Both the position numbers and the translations under genes were made by a program. The notes beneath the pieces are model-generated. The model worked only from the letters and a program-made list of their open reading frames with translations. It made no database searches and was not told where the DNA came from. From Oxalobacter formigenes (GTDB lineage Bacteria > Pseudomonadota > Gammaproteobacteria > Burkholderiales > Burkholderiaceae_D), in contig NZ_CP018787.1 of the NCBI RefSeq assembly GCF_002127965.1, positions 2,108,001 to 2,172,000 on the forward strand: a DNA stretch of 64,000 nucleotides. Reading direction: 5' to 3'. Shown here one piece after another: positions 1 through 6,937 of this stretch. Positions within the stretch are counted from its first letter, which is position 1; every line of letters begins with the position of its first letter.

Positions 1-1
1 C

Positions 2-136
2 ACTATTCGTAAAGAAAGTGCCGAACCCGGCGAGGGATTTCCGATACCGTTCGAAAAATTTATTAGTTTAGACCTCACAAATGCCCCGTGGGAAATACTT
101 CAGGAACTGAAAGAGGCCGAAGGAATCGGAGACTGA
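2..136 (+). CDS. C-terminal end of an unidentified protein (partial)
   Basis: An open frame enters from the left edge and stops with TGA at 134-136, giving 44 C-terminal residues ending in GIGD. The tail is acidic with an NAPWEILQELKEAE helix-like stretch. I do not recognise the family. It sits directly before tightly packed small genes on the same strand, so it is probably part of the same early operon of the integrated element. The start lies outside the window. Confidence 0.55.
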   Translation, partial: TIRKESAEPGEGFPIPFEKFISLDLTNAPWEILQELKEAEGIGD

Positions 137-138
137 TC

Positions 139-225
139 ATGGGGATTAAAGCAATAACTCGTCAGGTTTATTGGTCGGAGCGCCGAAATCGCAAGGAAAT
201 AGAAGCAGGAAAGGTAGAGGTATGA
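139..225 (+). CDS. Small basic peptide, 28 residues, unknown
   Basis: This short frame begins with ATG two bases after the preceding stop and has GGAG at 128-131, seven bases before the start. The product is a 28-residue basic peptide (MGIKAITRQVYWSERRN...) ending EVEV-like in GKVEV. No family is recognised. The support is its position in an operon of nearly gapless genes and its good ribosome-binding site. It could still be non-functional leader sequence. Confidence 0.4.
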   Translation: MGIKAITRQVYWSERRNRKEIEAGKVEV

Positions 226-227
226 GC

Positions 228-317
228 ATGGGGGACATTATATTTTTAACAACGTTACTTTTTGCGGTACTTGGCGCCCTTGCGCTTTCATTACCGGTCA
301 ACCGATCATTTCTTTGA
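228..317 (+). CDS. Small hydrophobic peptide, 29 residues, probable single-span membrane peptide
   Basis: ATG at 228 follows GAGG at 217-220 with a seven-base gap. The 29-residue product has one hydrophobic run (IIFLTTLLFAVLGALALSL) long enough for a membrane helix, then a short polar tail. Phage early operons often carry such tiny membrane peptides, but no family can be named. The gap to the previous stop is two bases, which supports a real operon member. Confidence 0.4.
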   Translation: MGDIIFLTTLLFAVLGALALSLPVNRSFL

Positions 318-321
318 GATT

Positions 322-534
322 ATGATGAACGAATTTTTGGATAAATCACGCCCTGCAATGCCGTTAAATCGTTATGTATTTGCTGGGATATTTCAGGGTA
401 GTTGCCCTCGGTGCGGAGGATTTCTTGTAGGTAAAAAAGATTGTGAATGTGGACAACGCATTTTCTGGGAAAAACAAGAAATTCATGTTTGGGATAAGGC
501 GGGAAAGGAATTTTATGAAAACGCCCGAACCTGA
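322..534 (+). CDS. Small zinc-ribbon protein
   Basis: The predicted 70-residue protein has two cysteine pairs, CPRCGG and CECGQ, that form a plausible zinc ribbon, followed by a charged tail. ATG at 322 (or 325) was chosen because it follows the previous stop directly; an upstream TTG at 262 would overlap the preceding frame. The CGQRIFW motif resembles the CGQRLDW tails of the next two genes, suggesting a related zinc-ribbon family. Its 3' end overlaps the next gene by 20 bases. Function is unknown; phage zinc ribbons of this kind usually bind nucleic acid or host proteins. Confidence 0.55.
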   Translation: MMNEFLDKSRPAMPLNRYVFAGIFQGSCPRCGGFLVGKKDCECGQRIFWEKQEIHVWDKAGKEFYENART

Positions 535-1030
535 ATTACTGCCCTCTCCGCATGACGGAAGCAAAGTCAAATTTTGCGACGAATGCGATAGCGGCTGCCA
601 CAGAATTATCGGCAATGGCATAGAGATAGACCTACTGCCAACAATTCGTCAAGGCGACAGCTTGGAGAACCGCAGAGCTATATGCGCTGAGCGATGGAAC
701 GCCCGCGTTTACCCACCTCGATTTATACCAGAAACTCCGGCGCAGGTTCTGGAATGGCTATGCAGCAATTATCGCTCGTATGAAGCATTTCCAGATCCGC
801 AAGATGACACCTACACTTTAACTGCACACGACATATTAAGCGCATTCTCGTGGTGGGACGAAGATGAATACCCGCCAGAGGTTCAGGCTGCGATTGATCG
901 AAGCAAAAAAGAAAAAGTGAGTCTTATGCCGGGCGGCATTGGTGTATGTCCAAACTGTCTCGCAGATATTCACGATGAAATCACGCATTGCTGTCACTGC
1001 GGACAGCGACTGGATTGGAGCGAAGAATGA
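515..1030 (+). CDS. Lar-like plus zinc-ribbon protein of the phage early region
   Basis: The product has 171 residues. The first 60 or so (MKTPEPELLPSP... CDECDSGC ... AICAERWNAR) look like a decayed Lar/restriction-alleviation fold, whose family pattern is LLPCPFCG...AIxxWNxR; several of the usual cysteines are replaced. A C-terminal zinc ribbon (CPNC ... CCHCGQRLDWSEE) follows after an acidic middle. ATG at 515 has AAAGGA at 504-509. The stop overlaps the start of the next gene as ATGA. The Lar relation is inferred from pattern only, and restriction alleviation is not shown. Confidence 0.55.
   Translation: MKTPEPELLPSPHDGSKVKFCDECDSGCHRIIGNGIEIDLLPTIRQGDSLENRRAICAERWNARVYPPRFIPETPAQVLEWLCSNYRSYEAFPDPQDDTYTLTAHDILSAFSWWDEDEYPPEVQAAIDRSKKEKVSLMPGGIGVCPNCLADIHDEITHCCHCGQRLDWSEE
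998..1024 (+). repeat. Gene-junction repeat, copy 1 (tail codons plus RBS)
   Basis: These 27 bases encode the CGQRLDWSE tail and match 1438-1464 at 25 of 27 positions. The GGAG inside (1017-1020) is also the ribosome-binding site of the next gene, six bases before ATG at 1027. The segment therefore has both a coding and a translation-start role. Confidence 0.8.
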
Positions 1031-1467
1031 CTAACGATGAAATCTACATCACTCACCCGGTTACCGGTGAATCGATGGATAAATCAATGTGCAAGCGCGT
1101 TATTACGCAGCTTTACGAACAACGCGAAGCATTGGAAAAGCAGATCGATGGACTGCATGATCAGATCATGAATTTGCCTTGCTTGGATCAGCCGGGCGTA
1201 GAACGTAATAGCCAGATTGCATACAAGACAGGACACAGAGATGCCAGACATGCTGCCGCTGAACTTGTGGCAATGATCGAGGCAGAAACCAAGAATGAAT
1301 CACCTGCGATTGAAAGAGATATACCTGTTCAACCGAAATTGATTACAGCAACGAGAGAGGATTTCGACGACACCTTTGAATGCCCATCATGCGCAAAGAG
1401 ATTTAGTTCTTTTGATGAGTTTGATTTTTGTCCTTGGTGCGGTCAGCGGCTGGATTGGAGCGAATGA
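1027..1467 (+). CDS. Zinc-ribbon-tailed protein, phage early region
   Basis: The start is ATG overlapping the previous stop (ATGA), with GGAG six bases upstream, so a longer frame beginning at 988 was rejected. The product has 146 residues: a helical, coiled-coil-like N-terminal half (KRVITQLYEQREALEKQ), a middle that may dimerise, and a C-terminal zinc ribbon (CPSC ... CPWCGQRLDWSE). The tail is almost identical to that of the preceding gene at both protein and DNA level, while the N-terminal parts are unrelated, which points to domain shuffling. Function unknown. Confidence 0.6.
   Translation: MTNDEIYITHPVTGESMDKSMCKRVITQLYEQREALEKQIDGLHDQIMNLPCLDQPGVERNSQIAYKTGHRDARHAAAELVAMIEAETKNESPAIERDIPVQPKLITATREDFDDTFECPSCAKRFSSFDEFDFCPWCGQRLDWSE
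1438..1464 (+). repeat. Gene-junction repeat, copy 2
   Basis: This is the second copy of the 27-base junction element, at the end of the 1027-1467 gene, with two differences from 998-1024. Its GGAG (1457-1460) lies six bases before ATG at 1467, the same spacing as in copy 1. This argues that ATG 1467 rather than 1464 starts the next gene. Confidence 0.8.
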
Positions 1468-1763
1468 TGGCCTGCAACATTACTAAACGCGACGGCATGA
1501 CCATCTTCATTTGCGGAAGTGAGTTGCCGCAGTGGGAAGTGTGTGCCGAATGCGGGGATGTCGCCGATATTCTATGCGACTACCCTGTTGGCGACGGCCT
1601 GACGTGCGACCGTAATCTATGTGCTGATTGCGCTGTCGAGGTCGCGCCGAACCTGCATTACTGTAAACCGCACTTTGAAATGTGGAAGCAATTCAAAGAA
1701 TCGGGAGGCGTTCGTGATGTTCTTCAGAACGTCGTTCCATTTTCGAGATTGGATCGTCCATGA
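1467..1763 (+). CDS. Cysteine-rich small protein, unknown
   Basis: The product has 98 residues with many cysteines and histidines (VCAECGDVADILCDYP, LTCDRNLCADCAVE, LHYCKPHF). They fit one or two zinc sites of B-box or treble-clef style. ATG at 1467 has a good GGAG six bases before it; ATG at 1464 is the alternative and would overlap the previous stop. The stop forms ATGA with the next gene, so translation is probably coupled. No named family is certain, but similar cysteine-rich proteins occur in phage early regions. Confidence 0.55.
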   Translation: MACNITKRDGMTIFICGSELPQWEVCAECGDVADILCDYPVGDGLTCDRNLCADCAVEVAPNLHYCKPHFEMWKQFKESGGVRDVLQNVVPFSRLDRP

Positions 1764-2008
1764 CTGTAAAAAATTTACAAAAAGAAATCTCTCCGACTGT
1801 AAAAGAAATCATTGAGAAATGCAGAGGGTCTGATGAATTCGAGTCATTCGCATTTTTCGGATCCGTTGCACTGGAATTGTGGGCGATAAACCTGCAAATT
1901 TTAGATGAAGAAGATGGAAATAAATTACTTGATCATTTCACATCTGAAGTAAAAAAACGCTCTCAAGAACTTAAAGAAATTGCAAAGGCACCAAAATGGC
2001 ATCAATAA
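1760..2008 (+). CDS. Small helical protein, unknown
   Basis: This 82-residue, charged, alpha-helical protein starts at the ATGA overlap with its neighbour. Its C-terminal part (LLDHFTSEVKKRSQELKEIAKA) could form a coiled coil. No cysteines or catalytic motif are visible, and I recognise no family. The last 13 bases overlap the start of the methyltransferase gene. Position and overlaps support it as a genuine operon member. Confidence 0.5.
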   Translation: MTVKNLQKEISPTVKEIIEKCRGSDEFESFAFFGSVALELWAINLQILDEEDGNKLLDHFTSEVKKRSQELKEIAKAPKWHQ

Positions 2009-2011
2009 ACA
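1996..2011 (+). repeat. 16-bp direct repeat at methyltransferase start
   Basis: The bases ATGGCATCAATAAACA are identical to 2484-2499. Both copies begin with the start codon of a gene and encode MASIN. Together they bracket the 488-bp methyltransferase gene. Confidence 0.85.
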
Positions 2012-2481
2012 GCAATGAAACGGGAATCAAGCCAATTCTAGATGCTTGCTGTGGTTCTCGTATGATGTGGTTCGACAAGCAGAATCCGTTGGCGGTCTTT
2101 GCTGACAGTCGGTCAGAATCGCACACGCTATGCGATGGACGAGTTTTGCATATCAATCCAGACGTTCAGCATGATTTTAGAAATATGGATTTTGCGGACG
2201 AGTCGTTCAATCTCGTGTGTTTCGACCCGCCACATCTTGTTCACGCAGGTGAAAAATCATGGTTGGGCAAAAAATATGGCGTGTTATCTGGCGATTGGCA
2301 AGACGATATCAAACAAGGCTTCGCTGAATGTTTTCGCGTCTTGAAGCCGTTCGGCACTCTTGTTTTTAAATGGTCTGATGAACAGATCAATACGTCAGAA
2401 GCGCTGAAGCTGACACCGCACAAACCATTGTTCGGACACCGTCGCGGGAAAACGGTATTTTTAGTTTTTATGAAAGCTTAA
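1996..2481 (+). CDS. Class I SAM-dependent methyltransferase, phage type
   Basis: The 161-residue protein has a compact Rossmann methyltransferase layout. A motif I-like loop [11 protein letters not shown] is near residue 15, an acidic residue follows the second strand (FADSR), and an FDPPH motif near residue 76 matches the catalytic (D/N)PP[Y/F/H] of amino-methyltransferases. FDPP-type enzymes usually methylate adenine N6 or cytosine N4 in DNA, but several small phage members are uncharacterised, so the substrate is open. The gene starts inside the end of the previous gene, and its first 16 bases are repeated at the start of ssb, two bases after its own stop. Confidence 0.7.
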   Translation: MASINSNETGIKPILDACCGSRMMWFDKQNPLAVFADSRSESHTLCDGRVLHINPDVQHDFRNMDFADESFNLVCFDPPHLVHAGEKSWLGKKYGVLSGDWQDDIKQGFAECFRVLKPFGTLVFKWSDEQINTSEALKLTPHKPLFGHRRGKTVFLVFMKA

Positions 2482-2483
2482 AT

Positions 2484-2499
2484 ATGGCATCAATAAACA
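2484..2499 (+). repeat. 16-bp direct repeat at ssb start
   Basis: Second copy of the ATGGCATCAATAAACA repeat (first copy 1996-2011). It provides the start codon and the first five codons of ssb. Confidence 0.85.
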
Positions 2500-2929
2500 A
2501 GGTAATTCTCATAGGCAACTTGGGCCGTGACCCAGAAAATCGCTATTTGCCCAGTGGTGAACAGGTGACCAGTATTGCAGTTGCGACAACAGAAAGCTGG
2601 AAAGATAAAACTACCGGCGAGAAACAAAGCCTGACCGAATGGCATCGCATTTCCTTCTTCGGCAAACTGGCTGAAATTGCAGGCCAGTATCTAAAAAAGG
2701 TTCGCAGGTCTACATTGAAGGCCGTCTGAGAACGCGTAAATATACCGACAAGGAAGGCATCGACCGTTACGCGACCGAAATCATCGCCGACACTATGCAG
2801 ATGCTTGGCAGCCGTCAGGATGGGCAGGAAAGCACTGGGCGCAATAAATATGCGGAACAAACAGGCAGAGACGCGCCAAGTCAGCGCCCTGCTCCTATGT
2901 CTGATATGGACGACGATATCCCGTTTTGA
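2484..2929 (+). CDS. ssb: Single-stranded DNA-binding protein, read through a -1 frameshift
   Basis: The N-terminal OB-fold half ([18 protein letters not shown] ... [20 protein letters not shown]) is classic SSB. The frame then goes to a stop at 2727-2729, giving an 81-residue truncated product. Shifting by -1 at 2693-2699 continues with [17 protein letters not shown] and ends in the acidic tip MDDDIPF, giving a 148-residue SSB of normal layout with stop at 2927. The shift site is an A AAA AAG heptamer in the correct phase, the same slippery sequence as in dnaX. Either the gene uses programmed -1 frameshifting, or it carries a one-base A deletion (biological or sequencing). SSB binds single-stranded DNA as a tetramer and recruits partners through the PF tip. 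Confidence 0.8.
2693..2699 (+). promoter_or_regulatory. Possible -1 ribosomal frameshift site in ssb (A_AAA_AAG)
   Basis: The zero-frame codons CTA AAA AAG present the heptamer in the phase needed for tandem tRNA slippage, and a -1 step gives GGT TCG CAG, the exact SSB continuation. An AGG at 2681-2683 lies nine bases upstream, a weak Shine-Dalgarno-like stimulator. I see no strong stem-loop just downstream. A deletion in the A-run would look identical. Confidence 0.5.
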
Positions 2930-2944
2930 TGAGGGCTATAAGCT

Positions 2945-3229
2945 TTGAAATGCTATCGAACGATAAAGAAACACGCGCTTGAAACCGGACTGACTGAATC
3001 AGCTATCAGAACAAAAATTCAACGCGGGAAATGGATGGAGGGTCGTGTATGGAAACGCGACCCTGATGGAACAATAATGATTGACGTAGAGGGATATAAC
3101 CAATGGGTGGAAAACGGGAACGGTCTGGTGTTGTCGCCGTGTCAGAAACGTCAATCCAAATCACCTTTACCTTCAAGGGCGTCCTGTGCCGTGAAAGGCT
3201 CAAGCTCAAGCCCACTGCCGCTAACTTAA
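2945..3229 (+). CDS. Excisionase-like DNA-binding protein
   Basis: The product has 94 residues. The first 60 (MKCYRTIKKHALETGLTE ... AIRTKIQRGKWMEG ... MIDVEGYNQWVE) match phage excisionases with a winged-helix fold, in which the KxxxGxWxEGxxW and IDxEGYxxWV patterns are typical. Excisionases bend attachment-site DNA and bias the integrase toward excision. The start is TTG, supported by GAGGG at 2931-2935 nine bases upstream. The last 127 bases overlap the integrase in another frame, and the tail (SSSSPLPLT) is low complexity, so the functional part probably ends near the integrase start. Confidence 0.7.
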   Translation: MKCYRTIKKHALETGLTESAIRTKIQRGKWMEGRVWKRDPDGTIMIDVEGYNQWVENGNGLVLSPCQKRQSKSPLPSRASCAVKGSSSSPLPLT

Positions 3230-4260
3230 AACGAGCAGAGTTGCACAGGGCAGCGATATTGCATGCTATTTCTATTGGCACGTTTGATTATTCGGTTACC
3301 TTCCCAGATTCGCCAAGACGTTTTAAGTTCAGCGAAGAAAAAGGAGACGGACATTTTTTGGAAGATTGGCTTCAAACATGGCTTGACCGCCAAAAGCCAC
3401 ATATCAAAACCAGCACATGGGATGGCTACAGGAAAATTGTCTATAACGTACTGATACCAGAAATTGGAAAAATATATCTGTCTGACTTGCGACGGAACCA
3501 TGTCCGGAAAATGTGCGACAAGATGACGAGCGTTACAAATAAACGCTTGTCGAATATTCAAAGCGTTTTGCGCTCATCATTACAGAATGCCCTCGACGAC
3601 GACATATTAGATGCCAACCCATTATACGGGTGGCGTTACAAACGGGCAGAGGCTCCAAAGCCGAATGATCATGTTGACCCGTTCAATAAAGAAGAACAAG
3701 CGTCTATTATCGCCGCTTGCAAAGACAGACTTATCAAAAACCTGTTTCAGGCCGCTTTATGGTCAGGGCTGCGAACAAATGAACTTGTCGCATTAAATTG
3801 GGATGATATCGACTTGAAACGCGGAGTAATCCGCATCTGGAAAGGTAAGACACAAGCAGCAAAAGTTGCCGAAACACCGAAAACAAAACGAAGCGTCAGG
3901 GAAGTGAAGATATTGCTGCCTGCACGTAAAGCACTTTTAGACCAGAAGAAACTGACTTTCTCGCCAGACAAGAATTCACCTGTGTTCATCAACCCAAACA
4001 CTGGGGACGCATGGACAGGCGACCAGCAAATCAGAAATGCATGGATGTCAATTTTAGAGATTGCGAATATCCGGTATCGTAACCCTTACCAGACGCGGCA
4101 TACATACGCTTCAATGATGCTATCAGCAGGTGAAACTCCCGTTTGGCTGGCGGGGCAAATGGGACATACTGATGTCAACATGATTTATAAAATCTACGCA
4201 AGATGGATACCTGACGCCGCACCGAATGCAGGACAAAGAGCCGTGGAAATATTTGGATAA
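3103..4260 (+). CDS. Tyrosine-family site-specific integrase
   Basis: The product has 385 residues. An N-terminal arm-binding domain (GGKRERSGVVAVSETSIQI..., DUF3596 type) covers about residues 1-75, a core-binding helical domain about 85-180, and the catalytic domain about 195-380. Active-site residues visible are Arg in SGLRTNE, Arg/His in YQTRHTYAS, the histidine of GHTDVN and the nucleophile Tyr in KIYARW. It resembles integrases of lambdoid elements that use tRNA genes. It overlaps the excisionase gene and reads toward tRNA-Ser, whose 3' end is the likely attachment site. The gene appears intact. Confidence 0.92.
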   Translation: MGGKRERSGVVAVSETSIQITFTFKGVLCRERLKLKPTAANLKRAELHRAAILHAISIGTFDYSVTFPDSPRRFKFSEEKGDGHFLEDWLQTWLDRQKPHIKTSTWDGYRKIVYNVLIPEIGKIYLSDLRRNHVRKMCDKMTSVTNKRLSNIQSVLRSSLQNALDDDILDANPLYGWRYKRAEAPKPNDHVDPFNKEEQASIIAACKDRLIKNLFQAALWSGLRTNELVALNWDDIDLKRGVIRIWKGKTQAAKVAETPKTKRSVREVKILLPARKALLDQKKLTFSPDKNSPVFINPNTGDAWTGDQQIRNAWMSILEIANIRYRNPYQTRHTYASMMLSAGETPVWLAGQMGHTDVNMIYKIYARWIPDAAPNAGQRAVEIFG

Positions 4261-4344
4261 GGGCAAAAAATACAACAAAAGAAAAGGCTGCATAAATGCT
4301 GCACTACACAGCCTAATCCAGCATCATTTCATACATTTATTTCA

Positions 4345-4387
4345 AAAAACAAAAAACCGTAACTCGTTTGTATTCAACGAGTTACGG
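4345..4387 (-). terminator. Rho-independent terminator after tRNA-Ser
   Basis: A perfect 12-bp stem (4357-4368 with 4376-4387, seven-base loop) is followed on the minus strand by TTTTTTGTTTTTT (4356-4345). It lies ten bases past the tRNA 3' end and fits termination of the tRNA-Ser transcript. It sits on the element side of the likely attachment site. Confidence 0.85.
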
Positions 4388-4396
4388 CTAATATCT

Positions 4397-4487
4397 TGGC
4401 GGAGAGAGGGGGATTCGAACCCCCGATAGGCTATGAACCTATACACGCTTTCCAGGCGTGCGACTTAAACCACTCATCCATCTCTCC
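4397..4487 (-). tRNA. tRNA-Ser (anticodon GGA)
   Basis: Read on the minus strand, a 7-bp acceptor stem (GGAGAGA/TCTCTCC) encloses a D arm, an anticodon stem CACGC/GCGTG with loop CTGGAAA (anticodon GGA), the long variable arm typical of serine tRNAs, a TTCGAAT T-loop, and an encoded GCCA 3' end at 4400-4397. The gene decodes UCC/UCU. The integrase next to its 3' end suggests it is the insertion target of the element, which keeps the tRNA intact. Confidence 0.95.
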
Positions 4488-4520
4488 TGCAATGGATTAC
4501 TGCGAAGCCATGCATTCTAG

Positions 4521-4560
4521 CATAAAGATGGGGGATGTCCTCATCTTTATGCAATTTTTT
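4521..4560. terminator. Hairpin between acs and tRNA-Ser, possible terminator
   Basis: A 10-bp stem (4521-4530 with 4542-4551), extendable by about three pairs, is followed on the plus strand by CAATTTTTT. On the minus strand, the direction of acs, no T-tract follows the hairpin. It may still end or pause acs transcripts before the tRNA, or protect against plus-strand read-through. Confidence 0.5.
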
Positions 4561-4567
4561 GACAAGA

Positions 4568-6550
4568 TCACAACGATTTCTTGAGCTGGTCAAGGATGGC
4601 CGGGTTTTCCAGTGTGGAAATGTCCTGCGTGATTTCCTCGCCACGGGCGATGACGCGCAAAAGACGGCGCATGATTTTGCCCGAACGGGTCTTCGGCAGG
4701 TTGGCGCCGAAGCGGATTTCTTTCGGACGGGCAATCGGGCTGATCTCGCGCGACACCCATTTGCGCAGGTCGGCGGCGACGTCTTTCGCGTTCTCGCCTT
4801 CCGGCAATTCCTTTTTGAGGATGACGAAGGCGCAAATGGATTCACCGGTCAGATCGTCCGGCTTGCCGACAACGGCGGCTTCGGCAACCATCGGATGAGC
4901 GGACAGCACGGATTCGACTTCCATCGTGCCAAGGGCGTGACCCGAAACGTTCAACACGTCGTCGATACGACCGGTGATGGTGAAGTATCCGGTTTGCGGG
5001 TCACGGATCGCGCCGTCGCCGGCCTGATACAGTCTTCCGCCGAGTTCTTCCGGCCAGTAATGGGTCTTGTAGCGTTCGTCGTTGCCCCAGACGGTACGGA
5101 TCATGGAAGGCCAGGGCCGGTTGATGACAAGGATACCGCCCTGCCCGTTCGGCAATTCCTGACCGGTTTCATCGACAACGCTGATCGACAGGCCCGGCAA
5201 TGGCAATGTGCATGAACCCGGAACGAGCGGGGTCGCGCCCGGCATCGGGGCGATGACGTGACCTCCGGTTTCGGTTTGCCAAAAGGTATCGACGATCGGG
5301 CAACGTTCCTTGCCGATATGTTTGTAGAACCAGAGCCATGCTTCCGGGTTGATCGGTTCGCCGACGGAGCCGAGCAGCCTCAGGCTGGAGAGGTCGTAGT
5401 TTTCCGGTGCAACCATCGTGTCTTCAGTGCTGGCCTTGATGAGTGAACGGATGGCGGTCGGTGCGGTATAGAAAATGGTGACCTTGTGCTTGTCGATCAT
5501 TTCCCAGAAACGGCCGGCATGCGGGAAGGTCGGCACGCCTTCGAACAGGACGATGGTGCCACCGACGGCCAGAGGGCCATAGGCGTTATAGGTGTGGCCG
5601 GTAATCCAGCCCACATCTGCCGTGCACCAGAAAATATCGTCCGGCTTGATGTCGAACGTCCAGCGCATGGTCATGATCGCCCAGAGGAGATATCCACCCG
5701 AGGAATGCTGTGCGCCTTTCGGATTGCCGGTAGAGCCGGAGGTATAGAGGATGAACAGTGGATGTTCGGCGTCGACCCATTCCGGTTCGCAGACGTCGGA
5801 CTGTGAATCGGTCAGTTCGTGCTTCCAGTGATCGCGGCCCTTGACGAAGTTGATCTCGTTGCCGGTACGCTGGTAAATGATGACGTTTTTGACCTTGTTG
5901 TCGTCGATCATGGCCAGTGCATCGTCCACGATGGCTTTCAGAGGCAGGTAACGGCCGCCACGAACCTGTTCGTCGGCGGTGATGACGGCGACAGCGCCGG
6001 CATTTTCAATTCTTTCGGCAAGCGACGGCGCAGAGAAACCGCCGAACACGACCGAATGGGTCGCACCGATACGGGCACAGGCCTGCATCGCGATAATCGC
6101 TTCGGCCGACATTGCCATGTAGATGACGACACGGTCGCCTTTTTTGATGCCCAGCGATTTCAGGCCATTGGCCATTTTGCAAACCCGTTTGTGGAGTTCG
6201 CGATAAGTCAGGCGGGTAACGGTGCCGTCATCCGCTTCGAAAACGATCGCATCTTTTTCCGCGTTGCCATTTTCAAGATTCTTGTCGAGACAGTTGTAGG
6301 AGACATTCAGCTTACCATCCTCAAACCATTTGTAAAACGGGGGATTGGTTTCGTCCAGCACTTTGGTGAACGGTTTGTGCCAGAGTACGTTTTCACGCGC
6401 CAGCTTGCCCCAGAACCCTTCGTAGTCCTCTTCAGCTTCCTTGCACAGCGCCCAATATGCATCCATGCTCGGGATAGCCGCGTTTTGCGCAAACTCTTCG
6501 GATGGATAATAAAAACGGGTTTCTTTTTTTTCGGATGGATTTGCTGCCAT
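4568..6550 (-). CDS. acs: Acetyl-CoA synthetase (AMP-forming)
   Basis: This 660-residue enzyme makes acetyl-CoA from acetate, ATP and CoA. It shows the adenylation core [19 protein letters not shown] around residue 270, [17 protein letters not shown], the TFWQTETGG signature, and the C-terminal RSGKIMRR loop with the lysine that is acetylated in known Acs proteins. Length matches the family (about 650). ATG at 6550 has AGGAG upstream. The gene stands alone, divergent from fumarase, which suggests a role in acetate scavenging feeding the TCA and glyoxylate routes. No regulatory site is certain. Confidence 0.96.
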   Translation of the reverse strand: MAANPSEKKETRFYYPSEEFAQNAAIPSMDAYWALCKEAEEDYEGFWGKLARENVLWHKPFTKVLDETNPPFYKWFEDGKLNVSYNCLDKNLENGNAEKDAIVFEADDGTVTRLTYRELHKRVCKMANGLKSLGIKKGDRVVIYMAMSAEAIIAMQACARIGATHSVVFGGFSAPSLAERIENAGAVAVITADEQVRGGRYLPLKAIVDDALAMIDDNKVKNVIIYQRTGNEINFVKGRDHWKHELTDSQSDVCEPEWVDAEHPLFILYTSGSTGNPKGAQHSSGGYLLWAIMTMRWTFDIKPDDIFWCTADVGWITGHTYNAYGPLAVGGTIVLFEGVPTFPHAGRFWEMIDKHKVTIFYTAPTAIRSLIKASTEDTMVAPENYDLSSLRLLGSVGEPINPEAWLWFYKHIGKERCPIVDTFWQTETGGHVIAPMPGATPLVPGSCTLPLPGLSISVVDETGQELPNGQGGILVINRPWPSMIRTVWGNDERYKTHYWPEELGGRLYQAGDGAIRDPQTGYFTITGRIDDVLNVSGHALGTMEVESVLSAHPMVAEAAVVGKPDDLTGESICAFVILKKELPEGENAKDVAADLRKWVSREISPIARPKEIRFGANLPKTRSGKIMRRLLRVIARGEEITQDISTLENPAILDQLKKSL

Positions 6551-6937
6551 TTTGTCACTCCTGTTTTTTTAATGGCCTCCCGTAGCGTTTTACGGGGCGG
6601 CCGGACTCTTCTTGTGAATGAGTACACGTTTAAAACAGCCGGAATAAACAGACTTTCCGACCATTCCTTTTGCAGAGATCCCCTAAAAAGAGGATTTCCG
6701 TCTGGCAAAACCAGTCCGGTAAGACCGGTTCTTTATTACTATTAAATCTAAGGTATATAACAACTGAAAATATAAGGCATGCAAGATATCGCAAGTTTCC
6801 GTTGTCGTCAAATAACTTTTTCACTTTTTTCCGACTCTTGTCAGGGATCGTATTCACATGCCTGTGAAAGAGGCTAAAATAAGCCGATCTGTGAACATGG
6901 GTATTCGCCCTGTTTTAATATTGAATCCGACACGCCT
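6551..6937. other. Divergent promoter region acs / fumarase
   Basis: This 387-base non-coding stretch separates two divergent genes and should hold promoters for both. A small hairpin (CCCGTA/TACGGG near 6577-6595) lies just upstream of the acs ribosome-binding site. The middle (6720-6800) is A+T-rich. I could not assign a confident -35/-10 pair or operator. Confidence 0.4.

Larger units (their letters stand above)
1..4396. mobile_element. Integrase-proximal end of a phage-like element in tRNA-Ser
   Basis: The stretch carries short, overlapping, same-strand genes typical of a phage early region (zinc ribbons, a Lar-like protein, a methyltransferase, ssb), then an excisionase-like gene and a tyrosine integrase. 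The integrase ends 137 bases from the 3' end of a tRNA-Ser gene lying in the opposite orientation. Tyrosine integrases of this type commonly use tRNA 3' ends as attachment sites, so one att site probably lies at about 4397-4450 and the other is outside the window to the left. Base use is visibly more A+T-rich than in the rest. The element could be a prophage or an integrative mobilizable element; no structural phage gene is visible, so this is undecided. Confidence 0.75.

Noticed and set aside
1-4396. Possible defence island or toxin-antitoxin pair in the phage-like end
   Set aside because: Small overlapping genes suggested it, but no toxin, nuclease, CBASS, retron or similar motif could be recognised. 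The content fits a phage early region.
5819-6745. Long plus-strand frame (308 codons) opposite acs
   Set aside because: It is the antisense shadow of the well-conserved acetyl-CoA synthetase, has no family motif and no ribosome-binding site.
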